Shown here piece after piece: positions 8,747-16,778 of a stretch of DNA of 49,039 nucleotides (position 1 is the first letter of the stretch; the number at the start of each line of letters is the position of its first letter). The stretch covers positions 1 to 49,039 of the forward strand of contig JAGLMC010000035.1 of the NCBI GenBank assembly GCA_023140215.1, written 5' to 3'. This stretch comes from Alphaproteobacteria bacterium. Its GTDB lineage: Bacteria > Pseudomonadota > Alphaproteobacteria > Micavibrionales > Micavibrionaceae. A model generated the notes under the pieces. That model was given only the letters and a program-made list of their open reading frames with translations. It made no database searches and had not been told where the DNA came from. The translations under genes and the position numbers were made by a program.

Positions 8747-9169
8747 TTATTTTTGAGATAGTGCTTTATTTTTTTCTAAACAATCTAAGACCCATATGTC
8801 ATAGATTGGATGATCCATTGAAGATAGTCCAGGAGAAGAAGCAAACATCCATCCGCTAAAAATCCATAAAGCTTTATCTTTATTATCAATTTCCCATACT
8901 TGTAGAAAACTTGCAGCTTCCGGTTTTTCAATGGGTGTGGATTTTCGGCATGCTTGTGCTTTGATATAAAGAGATCCGAATTTTATTGTAGAGCCTACAT
9001 TAGCTTTAAAGGTCATAGTTCGCGCAGTAATTTTATCTAAAGAGCGAAGTTTTACCATAGGCATATCTATCATGCTTTGCGCGCTGTTAATAATGCTTTG
9101 TGCAAAGACAGGTTGAATGCTGAATAAAACAGCTAATATAAAAACTGTGATTTTACTTTTTAGGGTCAT
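8747..9169 (-). CDS. DUF2155 domain-containing periplasmic protein
   Basis: A 140-residue protein with a signal peptide (about 1-23, ending VFAQ). The DUF2155 domain follows: TMTFKANVGSTIKFGSLYIK, a conserved Cys region (AQACRKSTP) and WIFSGWMFASSPGLSSMDHP before YDIWVLDC, whose final Cys could pair with the first. The function of DUF2155 is unknown; it is common in alphaproteobacteria. The gene overlaps the end of mlaD by 17 nt and reads in the same direction after NDUFA12 and mlaD. This gene order recurs in alphaproteobacteria and suggests an envelope-related role. Confidence 0.82.
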   Translation of the reverse strand: MTLKSKITVFILAVLFSIQPVFAQSIINSAQSMIDMPMVKLRSLDKITARTMTFKANVGSTIKFGSLYIKAQACRKSTPIEKPEAASFLQVWEIDNKDKALWIFSGWMFASSPGLSSMDHPIYDIWVLDCLEKNKALSQK

Positions 9170-9608
9170 TTTGCATGCTGAATATAAATTTACCTAGTAG
9201 TTGTTCAAGATTTTGAGGGGCTTGTGTATATTGTACCCGATCACCGGATTCCAAGAAGTCTTCTTCTGCTCCCGGTTCGAGTGCTAGATATCTTCCACCC
9301 ATGAGACTTTCGCTTCCGATAATGGCTGCTGTATCAATTGGTAGTTCAATATCTGGATCTACGTTCATGAATACACGGGCAAGATATGTTTCGGAGTTAA
9401 GCTCTACATTTGTTATTGTGCCAATTTTGACACCGCTGATCTGAACTTCATCGCCAATTCCCAAACCACCAATACCGGAGAAGTCAGCAGTAATTTCCAT
9501 ACCATCTGCCTGACCCATGTTTGCTGTTTTATAGCTAAATACTAAAAAAATGCCGGCAACTATAAGGACAAGCGCTCCTAATATTGTTTCAATAATACTA
9601 CGTGTCAT
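9153..9608 (-). CDS. mlaD: MlaD, substrate-binding protein of the Mla phospholipid transporter
   Basis: A 151-residue membrane-anchored MCE-domain protein. MlaD forms a periplasmic hexameric ring on the MlaFE ABC transporter and passes phospholipids between the inner membrane and MlaC. One N-terminal transmembrane helix (about 8-25) is followed by the MCE domain at about 35-115: ADFSGIGGLGIGDEVQISGV, then KIGTITNV and IIGSESLMGGRYLALEPG. The start at 9608 (MTRSIIE) is chosen because AAGGAT lies 6 nt upstream; an earlier ATG at 9680 would overlap the NDUFA12 gene and has no such site. The cognate mlaE and mlaF genes are 10 kb away at 19.3-20.9 kb. Confidence 0.85.
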   Translation of the reverse strand: MTRSIIETILGALVLIVAGIFLVFSYKTANMGQADGMEITADFSGIGGLGIGDEVQISGVKIGTITNVELNSETYLARVFMNVDPDIELPIDTAAIIGSESLMGGRYLALEPGAEEDFLESGDRVQYTQAPQNLEQLLGKFIFSMQNDPKK

Positions 9609-9624
9609 ATTTTTATCCTTTATG

Positions 9625-10020
9625 TCATTTTGTTGGTTGCCATACTTCATAATCTCCAGTTGCTTTATCACGTTGCTCACCTTTTAAAATATGTCCCGGT
9701 GGAAGATAAGCCTGATTTGTTCCTGTCATATTTGGCATATGTGGTTTTTGCCAATTTTGACGATATGATTTACAATCATTACTTGGAACTTTATTGCTTT
9801 GATGATGTAGCCAACCATGCCATTCTGGTGGTACTTTGCTAGCATCAGGATATCCTTTATACATAACCCAGCGACGCTCTCTCTTATATCCTTTTCGTGC
9901 TTTTCCACGATAATATTTATTGCCTAATTGGTCTGTGCCTATAAAGTCTTTTTTGTGAAGCCAATTAAAAAAATTAATATGCGCTGGAGAAAGCACTCCT
10001 AAAAATTTAAAAAGACTCAT
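9625..10020 (-). CDS. NADH:ubiquinone oxidoreductase accessory subunit, NDUFA12 family
   Basis: A 131-residue protein homologous to the mitochondrial complex I subunit NDUFA12 (B17.2), an accessory subunit of the peripheral arm kept in alphaproteobacteria. The signature YRGKARKGYKRERRWVMYKG followed by YPDASKVPPEWHGWLHH is clear, and the C-terminus is Pro/Gly-rich (YLPPGHI). It starts a minus-strand run with mlaD (16 nt downstream) and DUF2155. Its presence implies a respiratory complex I of the alphaproteobacterial/mitochondrial type encoded elsewhere in the genome. Confidence 0.88.
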   Translation of the reverse strand: MSLFKFLGVLSPAHINFFNWLHKKDFIGTDQLGNKYYRGKARKGYKRERRWVMYKGYPDASKVPPEWHGWLHHQSNKVPSNDCKSYRQNWQKPHMPNMTGTNQAYLPPGHILKGEQRDKATGDYEVWQPTK

Positions 10021-10093
10021 ATAATTTTACCAAAATTTATTTACAAACGGTTTCGATTATGGCAGATGATTAGCATATACAAAAGGAGAAATC

Positions 10094-10558
10094 ATGAACA
10101 TTGTAGAAAAACTTGAAAAGCTTGGCTTTAAACTTCCACAGGCAGCCGCACCTGCTGCTAATTATGTTCCTTATGTTATTAGTGGAAATCATATTTTTGT
10201 GTCAGGACAAATTCCTTTTCTTAATGGTGAGAAAATGCATATTGGCAAGCTTGGTGATACATTTTCTATTAAGCAAGGCCAAGATGCTGCGCGTGCTTGC
10301 GCACTTAATATTTTAGCTCAAGTAAATGCATCGGTTGATGGTGATTGGTCGTGTGTAAAACGTTGTGTAAAGCTTGGAGGTTTTGTTTCTTCTACGTCTG
10401 ATTTTATTGATTATCCGGCTGTGATTAATGGAGCTTCTGATTTTATTGTGGAAGTTATGGGAGAAGCCGGTAAGCATGCTAGATTTGCTGTTGGAGCACC
10501 TAATTTACCTTTTGGAGTGTCTGTAGAAATTGATGCAGTATTTGAAATTAAGGGTTAA
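10094..10558 (+). CDS. RidA (YjgF/YER057c) family protein
   Basis: A 154-residue RidA-type protein. Classical RidA hydrolyses reactive enamine/imine intermediates from PLP enzymes. The fold signature is visible: VISGNHIFVSGQIPF near the start, the conserved Arg in HARFAVGAPNLPFGVSVEID, and the final EIDAVFEI strand. It belongs to the longer (about 150-residue) alphaproteobacterial subgroup rather than the 128-residue E. coli type, so enamine deaminase activity is likely but not certain. AAGGAGA precedes the ATG by 6 nt. The stop overlaps by 4 nt with the stop of the convergent M23 peptidase gene. Confidence 0.85.
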   Translation: MNIVEKLEKLGFKLPQAAAPAANYVPYVISGNHIFVSGQIPFLNGEKMHIGKLGDTFSIKQGQDAARACALNILAQVNASVDGDWSCVKRCVKLGGFVSSTSDFIDYPAVINGASDFIVEVMGEAGKHARFAVGAPNLPFGVSVEIDAVFEIKG

Positions 10559-12042
10559 TTCTTTATGAATCTAGAAATAGTTTCTCGTTGAGCAAATTTT
10601 AGATTTTCACTTAGAGTTGCATATTGTTGATTTAAAGTACGTATTAAACTTTTAAATTGAGCAAGTTCAGTTCCAAGAAGCTGTTCTCCTATTGGTAAGT
10701 CAACACTTTTAGGATTTACTTGGATCCCGTTTTTTATGACTTCGTAGTGTAGATGTGGTCCTGTTGAGCGACCTGTCGTTCCGACGTAACCGATTATTTG
10801 TCCTTGTTTGACACGTTTGCCATTACACATATTTTTTGCATATTTATGCATGTGTGCGTAGGCTGTTTGTAATTTTGAATTGTGTCGTATTCTAATATAA
10901 TTTCCATATCCACTTTTACGGCCTTTAAAATTAATTACACCATCACCAGCGGCATAAATTGGTGTTCCTGTCGGTGCGGCAAAGTCTATCCCTTTATGTT
11001 CTTTTGCATAACCTAAAATAGGGTGGATACGCATACCGAAACCAGAGGAAATTCGGGCTCCGTCAATAGGAGTTTTCATTAAGGTTTTTTTGATACTAAA
11101 TCCGTTTGGTTCAAAATAATCAATGCGGCCATTCTTCATTTTATAGCGATATATTGGAATTTCTTTACCGCTTACACTTAAATTTGCATATAACACATCA
11201 CCAAAATGGGTAAAATTACCGTCTTCTGTTTCTTCTGTTTCGTATAGAACTTCAATTTTATCGCCATTACGAATATCGCGCTGGAAATCAACATCCCAAG
11301 AATAAACGCGGATTATTTCTGCAATTATTTGTGGAGGAATACCGGCTTTGGCTGCTGATCCATATAAGGAAGTTTCAATTTCTGCTGTGCGTGCGTAAGA
11401 GCGTTCTTTTAATTTTTTTTCTTCCAGAGTGGAAATAAATTTTTCAGCAACCTTTGTTATAATTACTGTCTTTACAGAGTTAATTTTCATGCTCATTTTG
11501 CTAAAGATTAGAGCACCTTCTTTTCCTGATTTAAAATTTACCTTCAGTCTTTGTCCGGGTTTTATTTTTTTAGGATCATAATACTTGCTTAATGCTTTAA
11601 CCGTGTAATAAGCCTCTGAGCTACTAAGTCCAGCTTTTTGCAGGACTTCAGAGATTGTATCTCCGTTTCCAATTTTCATATTTTTATGGAATGATTTTGG
11701 TGATTTTTTAATAGCAACAGAAGCTTTGCGAATGCCGCCGGACACATGGTTTTTTAGTGCATTTCTTGCCAGAGAATCATCTTTTATAGTATCTGAAGAG
11801 TTTTTTTCTACTATTAAAATAGCTTGTGCAAATTGTTCCAAATGACCAATAGAGTAATTTATAAAAGAGTTATTAGAAATATTGCCTAAAGCAAGAATTA
11901 TTAAAGCAAGGAAAGTAATGCAATATCCCGCTATATAGCGAAGACGAAGCTTGTTGTTCTTTGTTAAAATATGGCGTTGGCGCAATTTGATAAATCTGTG
12001 CAGCGCATATTTATTTTTAATTGATGCATATATTTGCATCAT
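10555..12042 (-). CDS. M23 family (LytM) metallopeptidase with LysM/OapA-like domain
   Basis: A membrane-anchored murein hydrolase or hydrolase activator, 495 residues from the ATG at 12042, which has GGAG 6 nt upstream. In-frame ATGs extend up to 12183 without a ribosome site. A basic cytoplasmic tail precedes one membrane helix (about 36-55). A LysM/OapA-like segment (GNGDTISEVLQKAGLSSSEA) follows, then a linker and the M23 domain near 335-450. Zinc ligands are visible: His in HPILGYAKEHKGIDFA with its Asp, and the HLHYE motif in GRSTGPHLHYE. All four metal/catalytic positions look intact, which suggests an active endopeptidase cleaving peptidoglycan cross-links. It is the usual periplasmic cell-wall remodelling enzyme and has no operon partner that explains it here. 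Confidence 0.85.
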   Translation of the reverse strand: MMQIYASIKNKYALHRFIKLRQRHILTKNNKLRLRYIAGYCITFLALIILALGNISNNSFINYSIGHLEQFAQAILIVEKNSSDTIKDDSLARNALKNHVSGGIRKASVAIKKSPKSFHKNMKIGNGDTISEVLQKAGLSSSEAYYTVKALSKYYDPKKIKPGQRLKVNFKSGKEGALIFSKMSMKINSVKTVIITKVAEKFISTLEEKKLKERSYARTAEIETSLYGSAAKAGIPPQIIAEIIRVYSWDVDFQRDIRNGDKIEVLYETEETEDGNFTHFGDVLYANLSVSGKEIPIYRYKMKNGRIDYFEPNGFSIKKTLMKTPIDGARISSGFGMRIHPILGYAKEHKGIDFAAPTGTPIYAAGDGVINFKGRKSGYGNYIRIRHNSKLQTAYAHMHKYAKNMCNGKRVKQGQIIGYVGTTGRSTGPHLHYEVIKNGIQVNPKSVDLPIGEQLLGTELAQFKSLIRTLNQQYATLSENLKFAQRETISRFIKN

Positions 12043-12210
12043 AAAATACTCCATGTTTTTATGAAATTGTATCAGCTTAATTAAAAACTGTTTCCGTTTT
12101 TTGAGGCCATTAAATGTCCTTTTTAACTGTGAATTTTGATTAGCTAACATAATTTTAAAGCAATTCCAATTGTTTGTGAACAATATGAAATAAAGAATTT
12201 AAGAATAAAA

Positions 12211-12693
12211 TTAACCGAATTCAGTATTCAGCGATTCAAGAGCTAGATGAAGAAGCTCTTGAGGTTCAAGAAGTTTTTTATTCATATCATAAAAAATGAA
12301 AACTCCAAAAAGCATGAAAACAATAACATCAAGAGCATCACTGCTTTCTCCGCTTGTTTCAATAGAGCCAGGTAATAAACCAAGTAACAGTAAAAGGAAA
12401 AACATTCCAGCGTAAGCAAGAGTTAGGTTTTTTGCTATTTTTGAATGCCCGTAAACAAGGATTCTGACAACCTCTTGATTTTTAACAATATTTACAGTTA
12501 TATCAACAGATGCATTTTTTGTAAATATGTTAGACGTTCCTGTTGTGCCATAAAATTGAAATCCTGATTCTTGTTCTGTCATATTATCGAGAGTGAAAAC
12601 ACGACCTACACGCTCAAGTAATGCTTGTTTTAAATCTTTTTGACTTGCTTCTTTTGTTAAAGATATTTTCTTAGAAACATTAATATACTTCAT
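12211..12693 (-). CDS. Hypothetical membrane protein
   Basis: Not recognised. About 160 residues from the second of two ATGs (12693), which has AAAGG 7 nt upstream; the first ATG (12699) is only 1 nt from it. The N-terminal 90 residues look like a soluble alpha/beta domain (KDLKQALLERVGRVFTLDN, NIVKNQEVVRILVYGHSKIA). They are followed by two transmembrane helices (about 94-112 and 122-137) separated by an acidic loop, and a short C-terminal tail. It lies 36 nt after the IalB-family gene on the same strand and may be co-transcribed with it. Confidence 0.55.
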   Translation of the reverse strand: MKYINVSKKISLTKEASQKDLKQALLERVGRVFTLDNMTEQESGFQFYGTTGTSNIFTKNASVDITVNIVKNQEVVRILVYGHSKIAKNLTLAYAGMFFLLLLLGLLPGSIETSGESSDALDVIVFMLFGVFIFYDMNKKLLEPQELLHLALESLNTEFG

Positions 12694-12728
12694 ATTCATG
12701 CCTTTCTATACTTGTTGTGTTTTTCCAT

Positions 12729-13241
12729 TTATGAGCTACATTCTTTAGTAATTCTATCATGTGCCGCACCTGAGCCTTTTAAACTAAAAGTATCTTTTGT
12801 AGCCGTTCCTCTAGAAGAAACTCCCCGTACAATCATTTTTGATCCCTTACGAATTGCTTGTGTTAGTTTATTGTCGGTCGCTTCATCAGGTGCCCATCCA
12901 GTATCACCTTGTGTAAATAAAATAAAATGCTCTCCATCAATTTCGATATTTACATTACTACCAGCTTTATAGTTATAGCCTGTTATATAGCTAAAGACAT
13001 TTTTTGTGCCTTCGGCAGGACGATGCGTTATAAGAGCAAAGATTTTTCCACGTTGTGTGTAGTCTCCTTCAGCTTTTTTAGGCTTGCTTGCTATGTAACA
13101 AACCTTGTTGCTATTTTCAATAAAGACATATGCTGCCCAGTCATCATGCATTTCAAGTAGACGTGGCTCACCTGCTTTTGCGTGAACAGGCAAGAATAAG
13201 CATATCACCAGACTAAATATTAAAAATAACTGTTGTTGCAT
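12729..13241 (-). CDS. Invasion-associated locus B (IalB) family protein
   Basis: A 170-residue exported protein with a signal peptide (1-22, ending VHAKA). The IalB core is recognisable: DDWAAYVFIENSNKVCYIAS, then GKIFALITHRPAEGTKNVFS, and an EIDGEHFILFTQGDTGWAPD segment. IalB of Bartonella aids erythrocyte invasion, but members are widespread in free-living alphaproteobacteria where the role is unclear, so no virulence function is implied. The Shine-Dalgarno AAGGAT sits 6 nt before the ATG, identical to that of mlaD. Confidence 0.8.
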   Translation of the reverse strand: MQQQLFLIFSLVICLFLPVHAKAGEPRLLEMHDDWAAYVFIENSNKVCYIASKPKKAEGDYTQRGKIFALITHRPAEGTKNVFSYITGYNYKAGSNVNIEIDGEHFILFTQGDTGWAPDEATDNKLTQAIRKGSKMIVRGVSSRGTATKDTFSLKGSGAAHDRITKECSS

Positions 13242-13362
13242 ATTTTTATCCTTGAAACTTACTTAAAAAATATCAGAGATATAGATTTTATAAACTTATA
13301 TCTTAAACTAGAATTATACACGATATAGGAATAGCTGAAATTGAAAAAGAATTTAAGAGATA

Positions 13363-14235
13363 TTAATCCACAAATTGATTTCTAAGCCATGTTATTTGAC
13401 GTTTTGCATAGCGTCGTGTTTGAATTTGAGATTGTTCAATGGCTTGTTCTTTTTTTATTTCACCGCGCAGATAAGCACGTAATTGCTTAAATCCTAATGC
13501 TTTAGTAAGGGGTACATTAGATTGTACGTCTCCGCAATCAATGCGTGCAGAAAAGGCATTTACTTCTTTAAGCACTCCTGTTTTCAACATTGTTTCAAAT
13601 CTTTGATTACAGCGCTGATAAAGTTCTTTACGTTCTAATAAAATTTTATGAAGCTCAAAATGCCAATGTGCAGGGGGCGCCATACGTTCAAGTTTTTGCC
13701 ATTCAGCAAGTGATTTGCCCGTAGCTTCTAAAACTTCCCATGCGCGTATTAATCGTGCCTTATTATTTGGATCAAGCCGTTGAGCCATTACCGGATCATA
13801 TTTTTGTAAATATGCATGTAATGTTGGAGAGTTCCATTTTTTTTGCATTTCAATAGCACGAGCGCGAATTTCATCAGGAATATCCGGCATAGGAGAAAGA
13901 CCATCTATTAAAGCTTTGATATAAAGCCCTGTGCCACCACAAATTATAGGAGTCTTACCTTCATTAAATACTTTTTTAATAATTGGCTCTACTATTTCCC
14001 GCCAATGTCCGGCAGAACAAACTTCATTAGGATGGCGTGTAGCATAAAGCTTGTGCGGTACTATTTTTTTGTCTTGTTTTGATGGCTGTGCGGTTAGTAT
14101 AGGAAGATCATTGTATATCTGCAAAGAATCACAATTTATAATAACACCGTCTAACTTTTTAGCTAATTCTAGTGCTTTAATAGATTTCCCACTTGCCGTA
14201 GGACCTGCAATAATATGAACAGTTTTAGTTTTCAT
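13363..14235 (-). CDS. miaA: tRNA dimethylallyltransferase MiaA
   Basis: Transfers a dimethylallyl group to A37 of tRNAs that read codons starting with U. It has 290 residues, close to the usual 300. The P-loop IAGPTASGKS is at 9-18, followed by the conserved NCDSLQIYNDLPILTAQPS, GGTGLYIKALIDGLSP, the RLDPNNKARLIRAWEVLEAT segment and RRYAKRQITWLRNQ near the C-terminus. Its ATG overlaps the stop of the DNA methyltransferase gene by 4 nt (ATGA), so it is probably translated from the restriction-modification transcript as well as, or instead of, its own. Confidence 0.95.
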   Translation of the reverse strand: MKTKTVHIIAGPTASGKSIKALELAKKLDGVIINCDSLQIYNDLPILTAQPSKQDKKIVPHKLYATRHPNEVCSAGHWREIVEPIIKKVFNEGKTPIICGGTGLYIKALIDGLSPMPDIPDEIRARAIEMQKKWNSPTLHAYLQKYDPVMAQRLDPNNKARLIRAWEVLEATGKSLAEWQKLERMAPPAHWHFELHKILLERKELYQRCNQRFETMLKTGVLKEVNAFSARIDCGDVQSNVPLTKALGFKQLRAYLRGEIKKEQAIEQSQIQTRRYAKRQITWLRNQFVD

Positions 14236-15497
14236 AGAGGTATAGTTATTTTAATCTGAGTTTTATTGTTTTGTTTTATTTTGTGCATATTATTTAACAT
14301 ATCTATTATTTTACGTCCTACAGCAGTAGCTAGATTAACAGGAACTGCATTCCCTATTTGCTTATATTGATTAGATATTGATCCGCTAAATTTCCAATTG
14401 TCAGGAAATGTTTGTATTCTAGCGTATTCTCTAACTGTAAGAGGTCTGTTTTTTTCAGGGTGACATCGTTCTGTTTGTTTTTGCGCAGGAGCACAAGTTA
14501 AAGTTAAGCTAGGTTCATTCCATGATAAGCGTCGAGCCATACCTGTTTTTCCACCACCAAGGAAATAACTTTTTTGCATATATTCTCTTTGAAGCTCATC
14601 TGGTAAATCTCTCCAATATCCACCTTGTGGAATATGGCTAAGTATTTCTGCTTTTCGTTTTGGATATTTTTGTCCATCGGATAATGGTACATCACAAGGA
14701 TATAATTCTCCTGATTTTAATGCGTCTCTCATAGTCATTATTCTATGATATGGTTCTGGCCATGAAAAATTTATATGATTAGCTAAATCATTTCTAATTC
14801 CGATTATTATAAGCCGTTCTCTTTTTTGAGGCACACGATAAAATATGGCTTGTAGAATTTTAGGTTCTATTAACGTATATCCTAGATCATTAAGAACATT
14901 TTTTATTGTATTTAGAGTTCGTCCTTTATCATGAGAAACAAGACCCCGTACATTTTCTGCAAGAAATATTTTAGGTGAACATTCTGTTAATGCTCTCCCA
15001 AATTCAAAAAATAGTGTGCCTCGCGTGTCTTCAAATCCGAGTTTTTTTCCAGCATAAGAAAAGGCTTGACAAGGAAAGCCTCCTGATAATAAATCTACAT
15101 TTCCTTTATATTTTTTAAAGTTAACATTAGTAACATCTCTTTCTATTATGTTCCAATGTGGGCGATTAAATCGTAAAGTCGAGCATGCGTGTTTATCCAT
15201 TTCGTTTAACATTAGAGAATTAAAGCCTGCATTTTCTAATCCAAGCCCCAGACCTCCTGCTCCAGCAAATAATTCAATACAATTATATTGCTTGTTTGGC
15301 AGTATAGCTTGTTCAGCTTTCCATGAACTATTGGCCATTGCATGCACCTTTGGAAAATGTAGGAGCTGTTCTATTAAGTATTTTTTATTGTTTGTTATAG
15401 GATCAATAAAGGGAATAAGAGAGCCATTTTTTTCCCATTTGTTTAGAGTAGCTTTACTTACTGATAAAATGTCTGCGACTATCGCTGGTGAATACAT
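14232..15497 (-). CDS. DNA (cytosine-5-)-methyltransferase with N-terminal helix-turn-helix
   Basis: The modification enzyme of a type II restriction-modification system; it methylates cytosine at C5 within the recognition site. In 421 residues it shows the C5-MTase motifs: I (CIELFAGAGGLGLGLENAGF), IV with the catalytic Cys (GGFPCQAFSYAG), VI (LAENVRGLVSHD), VIII (QKRERLIIIGIR), IX (REYARIQTFPDNW) and X (QIGNAVPVNLA). Residues 1-50 form an extra MerR/excisionase-like helix-turn-helix (YSPAIVADILSVSKATLNKW, then an NNKKYLIEQL wing), a place where some methyltransferases carry an autoregulator. It starts in a TAATG overlap with the nuclease gene and ends in an ATGA overlap with miaA. Confidence 0.92.
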   Translation of the reverse strand: MYSPAIVADILSVSKATLNKWEKNGSLIPFIDPITNNKKYLIEQLLHFPKVHAMANSSWKAEQAILPNKQYNCIELFAGAGGLGLGLENAGFNSLMLNEMDKHACSTLRFNRPHWNIIERDVTNVNFKKYKGNVDLLSGGFPCQAFSYAGKKLGFEDTRGTLFFEFGRALTECSPKIFLAENVRGLVSHDKGRTLNTIKNVLNDLGYTLIEPKILQAIFYRVPQKRERLIIIGIRNDLANHINFSWPEPYHRIMTMRDALKSGELYPCDVPLSDGQKYPKRKAEILSHIPQGGYWRDLPDELQREYMQKSYFLGGGKTGMARRLSWNEPSLTLTCAPAQKQTERCHPEKNRPLTVREYARIQTFPDNWKFSGSISNQYKQIGNAVPVNLATAVGRKIIDMLNNMHKIKQNNKTQIKITIPL

Positions 15498-16249
15498 TAT
15501 ATTTCTGAAACCTCTAGTTTGTTAAAACCTTCGTATTTAGAAAATGATAGTAGATAAATACTTTTCATGAGGTTTGGCGATATAGACTTTAATTCATCAA
15601 AAACTGTATTTTTCATACTATTATTTTTTGTTTTATCAATGGCATCTGATATTATTTGAGGAAGAGCTTCACAAAGTTTTTTAAATGCTAAGGCATCCCC
15701 TGTCACAATCTCATAAAATTTATTTATTGAAACACGTCTTATTTTTTCATTAGATACAGGTTGTCCGTCTAAGGAGTTTTTCCATATAATATCTTGACTA
15801 TTTCTTGCTATTACTTCTACTAACAAACAAGTCGCATCAGGTGTTTCAAGTAAGGTATGTTGCATTCTCATATATGTTTTTTGTGATGATGAAGAATTCA
15901 TTGTGTTATGTTTGTTTTTCATCTCAACAAATATTTTTTTACCTTCATTAATGACATCATAACCTGAGGCGGGAATTTTCCATCCTTCACCAAAATGATT
16001 AAAAATATTTTGATGAAAATAGCCAATGTGATTTGTATTTGATTTATCTATTTGTCGCAGAACTTCGTTTTCAATTAAATCAGAAATGCTTTTATTATAA
16101 ATCTTTGAATCGAAAGTTAGTTTTATAGGATCAATTAAGTTTTTATTAAATGCTTTTAAATCAATATCAAATCTATATTTTTTAACTGTATCTAATACAT
16201 GCAAAAGTATTTGTTCATCACTAATAAAGCTTAAATTATATTTTGTCAT
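15497..16249 (-). CDS. Type II restriction endonuclease, Eco47II-like family
   Basis: A 250-residue nuclease that shares a 1-nt TAATG junction with the downstream C5 methyltransferase. The segment GWKIPASGYDVINEGKKIFV followed by EMKNKHNTMNSSSSQKTYMR is the characteristic core of the Eco47II/Sau96I-like family, where the Asp of GYD and the ExK of VEMK form a PD-(D/E)xK-type active site. Family members cut GGNCC or GGWCC; the exact specificity here is inference. Base composition is more AT-rich than the flanking miaA and PBP1A genes, which fits horizontal acquisition. The family call is from recalled motif similarity. Confidence 0.75.
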   Translation of the reverse strand: MTKYNLSFISDEQILLHVLDTVKKYRFDIDLKAFNKNLIDPIKLTFDSKIYNKSISDLIENEVLRQIDKSNTNHIGYFHQNIFNHFGEGWKIPASGYDVINEGKKIFVEMKNKHNTMNSSSSQKTYMRMQHTLLETPDATCLLVEVIARNSQDIIWKNSLDGQPVSNEKIRRVSINKFYEIVTGDALAFKKLCEALPQIISDAIDKTKNNSMKNTVFDELKSISPNLMKSIYLLSFSKYEGFNKLEVSEI

Positions 16250-16339
16250 TATTTGCTCTTTGTTTTTTCTGAATGTTTAGCATTATTAGGAAAGGTTTGT
16301 TTTGAGAATAACTTATAAGCAATAATCTATCAAAAATAA

Positions 16340-16690
16340 AATGCGACAGCTTCTGTTGCGAGGCGCTGCCGCAAGCCCCACCCAATCCAGGTTAGTGGAT
16401 AGGAATTAAAGTGTAGCTATCGCTAGCGGCCAAATCAGGCAGCAATGCGAACATCACCAACGAAATTATCGTTAGTTGCTACGAACTGAGAGTTGTCATT
16501 TGCAACTATCAAAATTATCCGGTAACGGCGGAAACACCGAACGCCGCAAGAAACCTTTACTACGTGTGTCGATCCTGTTTCAGCCCCATGCTTTTAAGCT
16601 TTTTTATAAAAACTTAAAATGGTGGAGCTGCCGGGTACTGCCCCCGGGTCCACAACGCTTATTCCGTAACCACGTTTAGCGTCATAACTG
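16340..16690 (-). ncRNA. ssrA: tmRNA (ssrA), circularly permuted two-piece type
   Basis: Rescues stalled ribosomes by acting as tRNA and mRNA. On the minus strand the acceptor piece comes first, with GTGGACCCGGGGGCAGTACC and an acceptor strand CAGCTCCACCA ending at 16620. A short AT-rich intervening loop (16588-16619) follows, then the coding piece starting GGGGCTGAAACAGGATCGAC at 16587. GGGGCTG (16587-16581) pairs with CAGCTCC of the acceptor piece, including one G-U. This order is the permuted form known from alphaproteobacteria. The tag frame runs from GCA at 16503 to TGA at 16435 and encodes ANDNSQFVATNDNFVGDVRI plus AA, 22 residues with the usual hydrophobic AA end. The outer ends of both pieces are approximate. 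Confidence 0.92.
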
Positions 16691-16778
16691 GCAAGCCAGC
16701 ACTTGTTATTATAAGGTAAAACTATAAATTTACAAAGAAAAACAATAAACTGTAATTTTTACTAGCGTTATTTACGAT

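Noticed and set aside
9609-9680. Upstream start for mlaD
   Set aside because: It would overlap the NDUFA12 gene and add a hydrophilic stretch before the membrane anchor; AAGGAT supports 9608.
16476-16679. Plus-strand open frame of 67 codons
   Set aside because: It lies wholly on the antisense strand of the tmRNA gene, whose acceptor pairing and tag frame explain the sequence.
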